This document shows positions 1-8,639 of a DNA stretch of 64,000 bases, in pieces. The notes beneath the pieces were generated by a model. That model ran no database searches and was not told the origin of the DNA. It worked only from the letters and a program-made list of their open reading frames with translations. The translations under genes and the position numbers were made by a program. Source of the DNA: Beutenbergia cavernae DSM 12333 (GTDB lineage: Bacteria > Actinomycetota > Actinomycetes > Actinomycetales > Beutenbergiaceae); NCBI RefSeq assembly GCF_000023105.1, contig NC_012669.1, positions 2,667,025 through 2,731,024 of the forward strand, in the 5' to 3' direction. The first letter of the stretch is position 1; the number at the start of each line of letters is the position of its first letter.

Positions 1-1162
1 CCGCGCTCGAACCTCCGCGAGGCCTCGGACGGGAGCCGGTGACGCCGCGCCGCACGCGCGATGGTCACCGTGTCGAAGTGGGCAGCCTCCACCAGCACGT
101 CCCGCGTCAGCGGTCCGACCTCCGTGGCGGCGCCACCCATAACGCCGGCGATGCCGATCGCGCGGCTGCCCTCGCCGTCCGGCGAGTCGGTGATGAGCAG
201 GTCCTCCGGGTCAAGGCGCCGGTCGACGTCGTCGAGGGTCGTCATCCGCTCCCCCGCCCGGGCGCGGCGCACGACGATCGGCGCCGTCAGCGTCCCGAGG
301 TCGTACGCGTGCGTGGGCTGCCCCAGCTCGAGCATCACGTAGTTGGTCACGTCGACGGGCAGCGAAACGGGCCGCATGCCGGACTGGCGCAGGCGGCGCT
401 GCATCCAGTCGGGAGACGGCGCGGCCACGTCGACCCCGCGCACGACCCGCGCCACGAACCGGTCAGCGCCCTGGGCGCCGCGGATCGGGGCGTCGTCGGC
501 GAGCACGACGGCGAACCCGTCCTGGGTGGGCGACGGCGGCGGGGTCGCACTCCCGGCGGGCACGGGCAGGCCGGGGTCGGTGTAGGCACCGCCAGTGGCG
601 AGCGCGTACTCGCGGGCGACGCCGCGCACGCTGAAGCAGTACCCGCGGTCGGGGGTCACGTTGATCTCGAGGACGCTCTCGCCGAGCCCCAGCAGCTCGA
701 TCGCATCGGTCCCCGGCCCGACGTCGTCGGCCACCTCGGTCAGCACGAGGATGCCCTCGTGGTCCTCGCCGAGCCCGAGCTCGCGGGCCGAGCAGATCAT
801 GCCGTCCGAGACGTGCCCGTAGGTCTTGCGCGCCGTGATCGCGAAGTCGCCCGGCAGGACGGCACCGGGAAGCGCGACGACGACGAGGTCGTCCACCGCG
901 AAGTTGTGCGCGCCGCAGACGATCCCGCGCGGGGAGTCCTCGCCGACGTCCACCTGGCACCAGCGGATCGTCTTGCCGTTCTTCTGCTTCTCGTCCGCGT
1001 ACGTCACGACACGGCCGACGGTGAGGGGGCCCGTCACGCCGGACGTGTGGATCTCCTCCTCCTCCAGCCCGACGCGCACGAGGTCGGCGGCGACCTCGTC
1101 GACGCCGGTTCCCGCTGCGAGCTCGGCGTGCTCGGCCAGCCACGGCAGCACCACGTACGGCA

Positions 1163-1163
<1 letters not shown>
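1..1163 (-). CDS. pheT: phenylalanine-tRNA ligase beta subunit (3'-truncated by window edge)
   Basis: N-terminal 387 codons of PheT, the beta subunit of the alpha2-beta2 phenylalanyl-tRNA synthetase; the rest (usually about 830 residues in all) lies beyond base 1. The protein opens MPYVVLPWLAEH and carries the EMAP-like tRNA-binding domain (about residues 40-150), then the B3/B4 editing region with the family segment LPVDVTNYVMLELGQPTHA near residue 270 and PSEASRRFERG at the truncated end. The start ATG shares one base with the pheS stop (TGATG), so the two subunits are translationally coupled. Truncation is only an artefact of the window. Identification is from directly read family motifs and the pheS neighbour. 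Confidence 0.96.
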
Positions 1164-2344
<1,181 letters not shown>

Positions 2345-2584
2345 GGCGTCACCGGGCGACGGCGGCCCGTGCGTTCGCGAGGGTGGGGAGTGTCGGGGGT
2401 GGCCCGGCCGGGCAGCGACGACGACGGGACGCCGGAGAGGGCGTCAGACGCGGACGGGCCCGGTGGGCCACGTAAATCGCTGGGCGCGCTGCATGCGGGC
2501 CATCATGCCACGCGACGCCGCGTGGGGGCCGACGGAATCCGGCGACCCCGGCCCACCGCTGACTCCTATTCGCGACACCCGTTT

Positions 2585-2600
2585 GCTAGCGTGCTAGCAT
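2585..2600 (+). promoter_or_regulatory. candidate operator overlapping a leaderless promoter of the RHH gene
   Basis: Two copies of the palindrome GCTAGC lie 2 bp apart (2585-2590 and 2593-2598), making a 14-bp inverted/direct repeat. The second copy is embedded in a -10 hexamer TAGCAT (2595-2600) placed 6 nt before the ATG of the RHH gene, the spacing of a leaderless start. A small RHH regulator binding such a repeat would block its own promoter. Function is inferred from position and symmetry. Confidence 0.5.
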
Positions 2601-2606
2601 GCCGTC

Positions 2607-2819
2607 ATGGCATCGCCACCGAAGGCCCAGTTCAACGTCTACCTGCCGCCCGACCTCGTCCGCGCGGTCAAGCACCGCAGCATCGATGAGGGCACCAGCC
2701 TCTCGGCGCTCGTCGAACGCGCTCTCGAGCGCTACCTCGCCACGCCGCCGGGCACCCCTGCCGACTCCCCCGCCGTCCGGGCTCCGGACGGCCTCACCGA
2801 CCCGGAGGACCGCTCATGA
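2607..2819 (+). CDS. small ribbon-helix-helix (CopG-like) DNA-binding protein
   Basis: 70-residue protein. Residues 8-45 read as one ribbon-helix-helix unit: a beta strand ([19 protein letters not shown]) followed by two helices around [15 protein letters not shown]; the tail is Pro/Ala/Asp-rich and disordered. Such proteins bind palindromic operators as dimers and often repress their own genes; many are antitoxins, but no toxin is adjacent. Instead the stop overlaps the ATG of a VOC-family gene (ATGA), so both are co-translated. The start is chosen because a -10 element lies 6 nt upstream. It could be a dedicated regulator of the bicistron; no ligand or target is known. Confidence 0.8.
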   Translation: MASPPKAQFNVYLPPDLVRAVKHRSIDEGTSLSALVERALERYLATPPGTPADSPAVRAPDGLTDPEDRS

Positions 2820-3559
2820 TCGTGCAGCCCATCCACTACACGGCCGTGCTGCCCGCGTGGCTGAACCTGGTCGACGCCCTCGGCGCGACGACCGTCGTCG
2901 ACGCCGACGTGTGGCTGGTGCGAGCGTTCGGCTCCGGGCGGCTAGCGCTCCACGGGGTGCCCGACGACGACCCGCAGCGCGGCACCGCCCAGGTCCGGCT
3001 CGCCGTGCCCGACCTCGACGCGGCGTACGACACGCTCGCCGCACCCGTCGCGGGCACCGGCGCGACGCTCGAGCGCCGCGAGGCGGGCCACGGTGTCGAG
3101 CTCGTCGTCAGGGCACCCGATGGCGTCCCCGTCTATCTGGACCGGGAGGACCCCGCGCCGCCAGCGCGGCCGGAGCGGGACGACGTCGCGGCCGCCGTCG
3201 CGGTGGAGGCGCTCTGGATGACGCCGGACGTCGCCGGCTCCGCGGCGCTCCTCACCGCGCTCGGGCTCACCCCGCGCATCAGCTCCGAGAGCGGAGGCTG
3301 GCAGGACCTCACGGCGTCCGACGGCGGCCTCGTGGGCGTGCACGGCGCCACCACGAGCAGCCTCAGCGTGACGTTCGAGCACCCGGACCTGGACGCGGTC
3401 TCAGCACGCCTGGACGCGCGCGGGATCGCGTTCGCGCTCATCGACGAGAGCTACGGCCGCTCGCTGCAGGTGCCGTCGCCGGACGCCCCCGACGATCCCG
3501 ACGTGACGGTGTGGGTCAACGAGGCGATCCACGACCTGTACGGCTACCGCCGCGCCTGA
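2816..3559 (+). CDS. two-domain VOC-family (glyoxalase/bleomycin-resistance fold) protein
   Basis: 247 residues. Two beta-alpha-beta-beta-beta repeats of the vicinal oxygen chelate fold: about 1-112 ([18 protein letters not shown] ... VYLDRE) and about 124-245 ([20 protein letters not shown] ... [15 protein letters not shown]). VOC proteins are metal-dependent lyases, isomerases, dioxygenases or antibiotic-binding proteins; the substrate cannot be read from sequence. The expected metal-ligand His at the start of each repeat is not obvious except in IHY, so it may be a binding protein rather than an enzyme. The start overlaps the stop of the RHH gene, implying joint regulation. The gene ends just before the tandem-repeat arrays. 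Confidence 0.8.
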   Translation: MIVQPIHYTAVLPAWLNLVDALGATTVVDADVWLVRAFGSGRLALHGVPDDDPQRGTAQVRLAVPDLDAAYDTLAAPVAGTGATLERREAGHGVELVVRAPDGVPVYLDREDPAPPARPERDDVAAAVAVEALWMTPDVAGSAALLTALGLTPRISSESGGWQDLTASDGGLVGVHGATTSSLSVTFEHPDLDAVSARLDARGIAFALIDESYGRSLQVPSPDAPDDPDVTVWVNEAIHDLYGYRRA

Positions 3560-3566
3560 CACCCCT

Positions 3567-3742
3567 CGCGAGAGAATGGTGGCGCCTCCGCGAGAGGTTC
3601 GTGGCGCCTCCGCGAGAGGCTCGTGGCGCCTCCGCGAGAGGCTCGTGGCGCCTCCGCGAGAGGCTCGTGGCGCCTCCGCGAGAGGCTCGTGGCGCCTCCG
3701 CGAGAGGCTCGTGGCGCCTCCGCGAGAGGCTCGTGGCGCCTC
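3567..3742 (+). repeat. 22-bp tandem repeat array, 8 copies
   Basis: Eight head-to-tail copies of a 22-bp unit, boundaries 3567, 3589, 3611, 3633, 3655, 3677, 3699, 3721. Copies 3 to 8 are identical; copies 1 and 2 differ at a few bases. Each unit starts CGCGAGAGG and ends GTGGCGCCTC, holding the palindrome GGCGCC. All frames are open through the array, but it lies after the VOC stop and before the best DedA start and is probably not translated. Near identity of six copies suggests recent expansion or active homogenisation. Confidence 0.97.
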
Positions 3743-3761
3743 CGCATCGGAGGCCGGCGCG

Positions 3762-3823
3762 AACTTCCTCTCGCGAACGCACCAACTTCCTCTCGCGAAC
3801 GCACCAACTTCCTCTCGCGAACG
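3762..3823 (-). repeat. second 22-bp repeat array, inverted relative to the first
   Basis: Almost three copies (starts 3762, 3784, 3806) of another 22-bp unit beginning AACTTCCTCTCGCGAACG. Its reverse complement carries the same CGCGAGAGG core as the first array and matches that unit at about 15 of 22 positions, so the two arrays are diverged relatives in opposite orientation separated by about 20 bp. The identical period and shared core suggest one recognised element. Confidence 0.9.
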
Positions 3824-3829
3824 GTACGA

Positions 3830-3859
3830 CCGTGGTCGGACCGGCGGGTCCGACCACGG
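3830..3859 (+). terminator. strong hairpin between repeat arrays and dedA
   Basis: Perfect 13-bp stem CCGTGGTCGGACC / GGTCCGACCACGG around a 4-nt loop (GGCG). No U-run follows, common for actinobacterial terminators. It would end transcripts of the RHH/VOC operon before dedA, or cap the repeat array RNA. Confidence 0.6.
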
Positions 3860-3929
3860 GGCCATTCCTGCGCCGCGCCGTCGTGCGATCCTGGTGCGGC
3901 TCCGATCCTCCTCGTCCGAGAGGCCCTTC

Positions 3930-4604
3930 ATGCCCCCGTTGCCCCTGATCGCCGCCCCGGCGACGGACCCGTCCGCCGGCTACGACGGCTTCATCGGCTG
4001 GGTGCTGTCCCTCATGGAGACGCTCGGCGAGGTCGGCGTCGGCGTCGCCGTCCTCATCGAGACGTTCTTCCCGCCGATCCCGTCCGAGGCCGTGCTCCCC
4101 GGCGCCGGGTTCCTCGCGTGGGACGGCCGGATGAACGTGTGGTGGGCGATCGTCGCGGCGACGCTCGGCGCGCTCGTCGGCGCCTGGATCTGGTACGCGG
4201 CCGGCGCCGCGCTCGGCCGGGACCGGACGCGAGCGCTCATCGGCCGGATCTGGCTGCTCGAGACGAACGACTTCGACCGCGCCGAGGCGTTCTTCGCGCG
4301 GTGGGGCGGGGTCGCTGTCCTGTTCGGGCGGTGCGTCCCCCTCGTCCGGAGCTTCATCTCCATCCCCGCCGGCATCGAACGGATGCCGTTCTGGCGGTTC
4401 ACCGGCTACACCGCGCTCGGGTCCGGCGTGTGGAACGCGCTCTGGATCGGCCTCGGGTACGGATTCGGCCCGGCGATCAAGCCGGTGCTCGAGCGGTGGA
4501 GCGACGTGCTCAGCTATGCGGTGCTGGGCGTCATCGCGCTGCTGGTCCTGTGGTTCATCCTCTCCCGGCTGCGCACGCGGGCACGGCAGCGCGCCACGTC
4601 CTGA
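3930..4604 (+). CDS. DedA/SNARE-associated family membrane protein
   Basis: 224 residues, predicted polytopic inner-membrane protein of the DedA superfamily, thought to be a lipid flippase or proton-coupled transporter (for example of undecaprenyl phosphate or phosphatidylethanolamine). The family acidic motif sits near residue 38 (ETFFPPIPSEAVLPGAG) and the arginine motif GRCVPLVRSFISIPAG near residue 135; four to five hydrophobic segments run to residue 212, then a basic tail. I chose the ATG after GAGAGG; the frame is open further upstream through the repeats, but nothing there resembles the family. It converges with the trmH-like gene, 25 bp apart. No cell-wall gene is adjacent. Confidence 0.9.
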   Translation: MPPLPLIAAPATDPSAGYDGFIGWVLSLMETLGEVGVGVAVLIETFFPPIPSEAVLPGAGFLAWDGRMNVWWAIVAATLGALVGAWIWYAAGAALGRDRTRALIGRIWLLETNDFDRAEAFFARWGGVAVLFGRCVPLVRSFISIPAGIERMPFWRFTGYTALGSGVWNALWIGLGYGFGPAIKPVLERWSDVLSYAVLGVIALLVLWFILSRLRTRARQRATS

Positions 4605-4629
4605 CGCGACGGCGTCGACGCCCGTCGGG

Positions 4630-5463
4630 TCAGCCCGGCACGTGCTGGGCGCGGGAGGACGCGTAGAGGCACACGGTGGCCGCCATCGCCACGTTGAGGC
4701 TCTCGGCGTGGCCGCGCAGCGGCACCCGGACGACGGCGTCGGCGAGGGCGAGCTCGTCGGCCGTCAGGCCCTGCGCCTCGGTGCCGAAGACCCACGCGGA
4801 CGGCGCCGCCAACGGCGCGGTCTCGACGTCCGTCGTCCCCGACGCGTCGGCCGCCAGCACCGCGAGGTGGGCGGACCGGAGCGCGGCGACAGCCTCCTGG
4901 AGGGTCACGCCGGTGACCACCGGCAGGTGGAAGAGCGAGCCGGCGCTCGAGCGCACGACCTTCGGCGACGTCGCCTCGACGCTCCCGGTCGTGAGGACGA
5001 CGGCGTCGGCGCCGGCGGCGTCCGCGGCCCGGATCACCGTCCCCGCGTTGCCGGGGTCGCGGATCTGCGCGCACACGGCCACGAGCCGGGGTGCGCGGGA
5101 GACGACGTCGTCGAGCGAGTGCTCCGCGGCGTCGACGACGGCGATGATCCCCTGGGCGTCGCCGCTGAGCCGCGCCATGACCTCGTCGGTGACGGGATGG
5201 ACGAACCGGTCGGCGGCGCGGGCGGCGTCGACGATCTCCGGGTAGCGCTCGAGCGCGGCACGCGTCACGTACAGGTCGCGCAGGCGCGACGCGGCGAACA
5301 GCACCGCCTCGCGCACGGCCTGCGGTCCCTCGACGAGGAACCGGCCGTGGCGCTGACGCGACGAACGCCCCGCCAGTGCCCGCACCGACGCCACCCGGTC
5401 ACTCCGGGGGTTCGTCAGCTCGGGCCCCAGGGGGCGTCCGTCGAGCCGTGGGGTGTGATCCAC
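4630..5463 (-). CDS. TrmH/SpoU-family RNA 2'-O-methyltransferase
   Basis: 277 residues. An N-terminal substrate-binding domain (RHGRFLVEGPQAVREAV, about 38-60) is followed by the SPOUT knot fold with motif 1 (RDPGNAGTVIRAADAAGADA), motif 2 (VFGTEAQGL) and motif 3 (VPLRGHAESLNVAMAA), which form the trefoil-knot SAM site. It methylates a ribose in rRNA or tRNA; by position behind rplT it is the actinobacterial gene usually annotated as 23S rRNA methyltransferase, but the target base cannot be read. The GTG start lies one base after the rplT stop, so it is the last gene of infC-rpmI-rplT-trmH-like before pheST. Confidence 0.92.
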   Translation of the reverse strand: MDHTPRLDGRPLGPELTNPRSDRVASVRALAGRSSRQRHGRFLVEGPQAVREAVLFAASRLRDLYVTRAALERYPEIVDAARAADRFVHPVTDEVMARLSGDAQGIIAVVDAAEHSLDDVVSRAPRLVAVCAQIRDPGNAGTVIRAADAAGADAVVLTTGSVEATSPKVVRSSAGSLFHLPVVTGVTLQEAVAALRSAHLAVLAADASGTTDVETAPLAAPSAWVFGTEAQGLTADELALADAVVRVPLRGHAESLNVAMAATVCLYASSRAQHVPG

Positions 5464-5464
5464 C

Positions 5465-5845
5465 TCAGGCGGCGGGGGCGTTCACGTCCTCGGGCAGAGC
5501 GCCCTTGGCGAGCTCCACGAGCGTCGTGAACGCGGCGGGGTCGCTGACCGCGAGCTCCGCGAGCATGCGCCGGTCGACCTCCACCTCAGCGGCCTTGAGG
5601 CCCTGGATGAAGCGGTTGTAGGTGATGCCGTTCGCCCGGGCCGCGGCGTTGATCCGCTGGATCCACAGGCGACGGAAGTCGCCCTTCCGGGCGCGCCGGT
5701 CGCGGTAGGCGTAGCCGAGGGAGTGGGTGACCTGCTCCTTGGCCTTGCGGTACAGGCGCGAACGCTGACCGCGGTAGCCGCTCGCCCGCTCGAGGGTCGT
5801 CCGGCGCTTCTTCTGGGCGTTGACCGCCCGCTTCACGCGTGCCAC
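5465..5845 (-). CDS. rplT: 50S ribosomal protein L20
   Basis: 126 residues, full length. The very basic N-terminal extension ([20 protein letters not shown]) and globular RNA-binding domain ([19 protein letters not shown]) are diagnostic. L20 binds 23S rRNA early in 50S assembly. It lies 28 bp downstream of rpmI in the conserved infC-rpmI-rplT operon. An Ala-rich C-terminal tail extends slightly past the usual 117-120 residues. L20/L35 autoregulation known in other bacteria cannot be read here. Confidence 0.98.
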   Translation of the reverse strand: MARVKRAVNAQKKRRTTLERASGYRGQRSRLYRKAKEQVTHSLGYAYRDRRARKGDFRRLWIQRINAAARANGITYNRFIQGLKAAEVEVDRRMLAELAVSDPAAFTTLVELAKGALPEDVNAPAA

Positions 5846-5873
5846 GTGATGCTCCTTCTTGGGTTCGGGCGGC

Positions 5874-6068
5874 TTACTTGCCGAGCAGCTTCTTGATCGA
5901 CTTGCGGTCCGCCGAGGAGACCTCGGCGTCGTTCGAGAGCCGGCGGACGCTGCTGCGGCTGCGCTCCTCGAACTTGTGGGTCTGGTGAGCTCGCTTGTGC
6001 ATGATCTTGCCGCTTCCGGTCACACGGAAACGCTTCTTCGCACCGGAGTTCGTCTTGTTCTTCGGCAT
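5874..6068 (-). CDS. rpmI: 50S ribosomal protein L35
   Basis: 64 residues, usual size, opening [20 protein letters not shown] and rich in Lys/Arg. I chose the ATG giving the universal MPKNK start; a second in-frame ATG two codons upstream is possible. Middle gene of infC-rpmI-rplT. The protein sits in the large subunit near L15 and the 23S rRNA core. Confidence 0.97.
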   Translation of the reverse strand: MPKNKTNSGAKKRFRVTGSGKIMHKRAHQTHKFEERSRSSVRRLSNDAEVSSADRKSIKKLLGK

Positions 6069-6135
6069 CGTCATCCTCGGGTGGGCCGCACGGGTGCGGT
6101 TCTGGTCAGGGTCTTCGAGAGCGCGTGTGGCGCGC

Positions 6136-6747
6136 TCAGCTCGTGGGGGCGGAGGTCTGCGGCGCCTCGTCGGCGCTGTCACCCTCCTCGACGCGACGCC
6201 GCTCCTTCTCGCGGCGGGCGTCGTCGCGTGCCTCGGCCTTCTTGCGGTGCGGCGCGATGACCATCGTCATGTTCCGGCCGTCCAGGCGCGGTGTCGACTC
6301 GACGTGACCGAGCTCGGCGACGTCGTCGGCCAGCCGCTGCAGCAGGCGCATGCCCATCTCCGGACGGGACTGCTCACGGCCACGGAACATGATCATGACC
6401 TTGACCTTGTCCCCGGCGGTGAGGAACCGCTCGACGTGGCCCTTCTTCGTGCCGTAGTCGTGCGGGTCGATCTTCAGCCGGAAACGGATCTCCTTGAGCA
6501 CGGTGTTGGCCTGGTTGCGACGGGCGTCGCGGGCCTTCATCGCCGACTCGTACTTGAACTTCCCGAAGTCCATGAGCTTGGCGACGGGGGGTCGGGCGTC
6601 CGGGGCCACCTCGACCAGGTCGAGGTCGGCCTCCTCCGCCAGGCGGAGGGCGTCCTCGACCCGAACGATGCCGACCTGCTCACCGTTGGGGCCGACCAGA
6701 CGCACCTCGGGCACGCGGATCCGCTCGTTGATGCGGGGCTCGCTGAT
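6136..6747 (-). CDS. infC: translation initiation factor IF-3, with an AUC start codon
   Basis: 203 residues. The N domain ([18 protein letters not shown], residues 2-75), linker, and C domain ([18 protein letters not shown], then [19 protein letters not shown]) match IF-3, which binds the 30S subunit and enforces correct start-codon selection. No ATG, GTG or TTG lies in frame close to the conserved N terminus; an ATC six nt after AGGAG is the only start that fits. IF-3 discriminates against such codons, so this is the classic autoregulatory arrangement known from the E. coli AUU start. An out-of-frame ATG overlaps the Shine-Dalgarno. A charged tail after residue 180 ([13 protein letters not shown]-like) is lineage-specific. 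A hairpin-rich leader precedes the gene. Confidence 0.95.
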   Translation of the reverse strand: MSEPRINERIRVPEVRLVGPNGEQVGIVRVEDALRLAEEADLDLVEVAPDARPPVAKLMDFGKFKYESAMKARDARRNQANTVLKEIRFRLKIDPHDYGTKKGHVERFLTAGDKVKVMIMFRGREQSRPEMGMRLLQRLADDVAELGHVESTPRLDGRNMTMVIAPHRKKAEARDDARREKERRRVEEGDSADEAPQTSAPTS

Positions 6748-7001
6748 GTGGTGCTCCTCATTGCTCGTCGTGGCCTCGAGCCGTCCCGCACGGGAAAGGC
6801 CCCCGCGTGGGAGTGCACGCGGAGGCCTCGAGGTCACGTACCCGCCGGGTACGCGTGGCGCCCGGACCGTGAGGTCCGGCGCCGACCTGAACCCGTAGCC
6901 CGTGTACCGGGCCGAGGTGGGAGGATCTCCGCTTGCGCACCGGCCCCGCTGACGGCGCCTCGATGGGGCGAGGGCGCGCGACGACGTGACCGGTCGGTCG
7001 G
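6748..7001 (-). promoter_or_regulatory. structured infC leader
   Basis: About 250 nt of untranslated leader on the minus strand from the TAGTCT -10 to the AUC start. It contains at least three clear hairpins: 6857-6883 (GGCGCC plus GGACC stem with one bulge, loop GTGA), 6837-6853 (CGTACCCG/CGGGTACG) and a terminator-like stem at 6798-6827. A short reading frame starting at a GTG near 6940 ends at a TGA at 6758, touching the infC ribosome site, so it could be a leader peptide. This suggests attenuation or translational coupling; the mechanism is inferred. Confidence 0.6.
6798..6827 (-). terminator. attenuator-like terminator in the infC leader
   Basis: On the minus strand GGCC-T-CCGCGTG pairs with CACGCGG-G-GGCC around the loop CACTCC, an 11-pair stem with one mismatch, followed at once by TTTCCC. 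This is an intrinsic-terminator layout 50 nt before the infC start, inside the leader rather than behind a gene. Confidence 0.6.
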
Positions 7002-7007
7002 TCTGCA

Positions 7008-7013
7008 AGACTA
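7008..7013 (-). promoter_or_regulatory. infC operon -10 element, overlapping the DUF1844 promoter
   Basis: TAGTCT on the minus strand gives a start near 7001. On the plus strand the overlapping AAGACT (7007-7012) sits 7 nt before the ATG of the DUF1844 gene, a possible leaderless promoter. The two divergent promoters would therefore compete for the same bases. Confidence 0.45.
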
Positions 7014-7019
7014 CCAGAC

Positions 7020-7433
7020 ATGAGCGATCCCGCCTCGGCGCCCCCTGGGCCCGCCGCACCTGCTGCGCCAGCGCCATCCTCCCCCACGCCCTCGACGCAG
7101 GGCCCGGACTCGGCGGCCCGCGACATCGCCGACGTCCCCGCCGTCGAGGTCATCAGCGCCGCGGCCGTCCACCTCATGAGCGCCGCGGCCGTCAAGTGCG
7201 GTCTCGCGGAGGACGCCGACGCCGCCGGTCATCTCGACCTCGACGAGGCCCGCAAGCTCATCACGGCTCTCGCCGGCCTGGTCACCGCCGGCGCGACAGA
7301 GATCGGCGACCAGCACGCGCGGCCCCTGCGCGACGGGCTGCGTTCGCTCCAGCTCGCGTTCCGCGAGGCGTCGCCGTACCCCGACCCGGTGGGCCAGGGA
7401 CCAGGCGAGCGGTACACGGGTCCGGTCAGCTGA
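7020..7433 (+). CDS. DUF1844 family protein
   Basis: 137 residues of unknown function. A Pro/Ala-rich disordered N terminus (1-35) precedes the DUF1844 core: a helical segment [19 protein letters not shown] (about 42-60), then [16 protein letters not shown] and [18 protein letters not shown]. The family is widespread in actinobacteria and habitually sits next to infC, as here. No catalytic residues, membrane segment or signal peptide are visible. Its promoter overlaps that of infC. A perfect 22-bp palindrome spans its stop codon. Confidence 0.88.
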   Translation: MSDPASAPPGPAAPAAPAPSSPTPSTQGPDSAARDIADVPAVEVISAAAVHLMSAAAVKCGLAEDADAAGHLDLDEARKLITALAGLVTAGATEIGDQHARPLRDGLRSLQLAFREASPYPDPVGQGPGERYTGPVS

Positions 7434-7440
7434 CCGGACC
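7419..7440. repeat. perfect 22-bp palindrome across the DUF1844 stop
   Basis: Half-site GGTCCGGTCAG followed directly by its exact reverse complement. It covers the TGA of the DUF1844 gene and ends 40 bp before the GerW-like ATG. With no loop it suits a dimeric DNA-binding protein better than a terminator, though an RNA hairpin is also possible. Confidence 0.7.
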
Positions 7441-7480
7441 GACGACGGTCGGCCCCGGCCGCGCAACGAAGGGAAGTCCG

Positions 7481-7897
7481 ATGAACGAGCAGGTCCCCTC
7501 CCGCACGCCGGTGGAACGCCTCACGCAGGCGGCCTCCGACGCCATCCACGTCCGGCGAGTGTTCGGCGACCCGGTGACGTCCGGCGACACCACCGTCATC
7601 CCGGTCGCCACGGTTCTCGGCATGCACGGCATGGGCTTCGGCGAGGGAGACCTCGCCGGCCGCGGGCCGGAGTCCGAGTCCTCGCCGGGCGGCGAGGGTC
7701 GGGGTGCGGGTGGCGGCGGAGGGTTCGGCATGCTCGCGCGGCCCGCCGGCGCGTTCGTCGTCTCCGGCGACGACGTCACCTGGAGGCCGTCCGTCGACGT
7801 GAACCTCGTCGTCCTCGGCGGGCAGGCGCTGGGTGCCGTCGCCCTCGCCGGCCTGACGTTCGTGCTCGTCGCGCGCGCCCTGCGCGGGCGGCGCTGA
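7481..7897 (+). CDS. GerW/YtfJ-family protein
   Basis: 138 residues. The family pattern is clear: VFGDPVTSGDTTVIPVATV (about 26-44), a Gly-rich stretch (GGEGRGAGGGGGFGML), then a segment PAGAFVVSGDDVTWRPSVDV and a C-terminal hydrophobic helix (LGAVALAGLTFVLVARAL) that probably anchors it in the membrane. GerW is named from Bacillus spore germination, but the family is common in non-sporulating actinobacteria where its role is unknown. ATG chosen with GAAGGGA upstream. It follows the DUF1844 gene by 47 bp and is probably co-transcribed. Confidence 0.85.
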   Translation: MNEQVPSRTPVERLTQAASDAIHVRRVFGDPVTSGDTTVIPVATVLGMHGMGFGEGDLAGRGPESESSPGGEGRGAGGGGGFGMLARPAGAFVVSGDDVTWRPSVDVNLVVLGGQALGAVALAGLTFVLVARALRGRR

Positions 7898-7922
7898 GCC
7901 CGCTCCGGAGACGGCCTGCGGC

Positions 7923-8636
7923 TCAGGACGCCCGGATCCGCAGCTCGAGGGAGTCCACGCGCTCGGCCACGACCTCGGACGCGGCCAACGCGGCGCTGAC
8001 GCGCGCGACCACGTCGTCCAGCGCGGCACGGTCCAGACCGGGCACCAGCGTGAGCAGCACCCGGACCTCGGCGCGCTCGCCCGCCAGGACCTCGACGTCC
8101 CTCACACGCGGCACGGACCCGGCGACCTGAGCGAGAACGCGCCGGACGCCGTCGTCGGCCAGCGCCGGGACCCACGGCACACCCTGCGCGAGCGCCCACA
8201 CGGCGGGCCGCGGGACGAGCACCGTCACCGGACCGGCCGGGTCCAGCACGAGCACCCCCGCCGCCTCCGTCACCGCGGACAGCGCCGCGCGACGCGTCTT
8301 GACCGGGATCGGGCGCGCGTCGGCCCGCCAGGCGCGCACGGCGGCCACCGACGAGAACACGGGCACGACGGCGCGGCCGTCCGGGCCCTCGAGCGTCACC
8401 ATCGCGGCGGAGGCGACCTTCTCCCCCGCGACGCCGCCGGGCGCCGCCGGCTCCGCGCGCTCGTCGAGGTACGCGACGACCGGCACGAGGAGACGGGCGC
8501 CGGCCAGCGCCGCGACCACGCCGGCGGCGGCCCCGCCCGGGCGCGACCCGTGGGCCTCCAGCGCACGCGCCAGGCCCGGGTCGCAGCTCCCGTCGTCGGC
8601 GGCGTAGGGCGAGGTCGGCGGAAGCTCGCGCCCCAC
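7923..8636 (-). CDS. SseB-family protein
   Basis: 237 residues. The N-terminal half matches the SseB N-terminal domain found in many actinobacteria (RLLVPVVAYLDERAEP, then AAMVTLEGPDGRAVVPVFSSVAAVRAW); the C-terminal part (ALSAVTEAAGVLVLDPAGPVTVLVPRPAV onwards) has an alpha/beta pattern ending in two strand-helix repeats. The SseB name comes from a type III secretion protein, but there is no secretion system here, so that function should not be transferred. GTG start; it begins 3 bp after the priA stop and looks like the distal gene of the his operon, an arrangement seen in other actinobacteria. Confidence 0.85.
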   Translation of the reverse strand: MGRELPPTSPYAADDGSCDPGLARALEAHGSRPGGAAAGVVAALAGARLLVPVVAYLDERAEPAAPGGVAGEKVASAAMVTLEGPDGRAVVPVFSSVAAVRAWRADARPIPVKTRRAALSAVTEAAGVLVLDPAGPVTVLVPRPAVWALAQGVPWVPALADDGVRRVLAQVAGSVPRVRDVEVLAGERAEVRVLLTLVPGLDRAALDDVVARVSAALAASEVVAERVDSLELRIRAS

Positions 8637-8639
8637 GGC

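Noticed and set aside
3567-3823. CRISPR array
   Set aside because: The repeats are contiguous 22-bp tandems without spacers, and no cas gene is near.
3576-3929. N-terminal extension of DedA through the repeats
   Set aside because: The extra residues are translated repeat units with no family match; the ATG at 3930 has a ribosome site and the right length.
7923-8636. Type III secretion component
   Set aside because: The SseB name is historical; no secretion genes are present and the family is common in ordinary actinobacteria.
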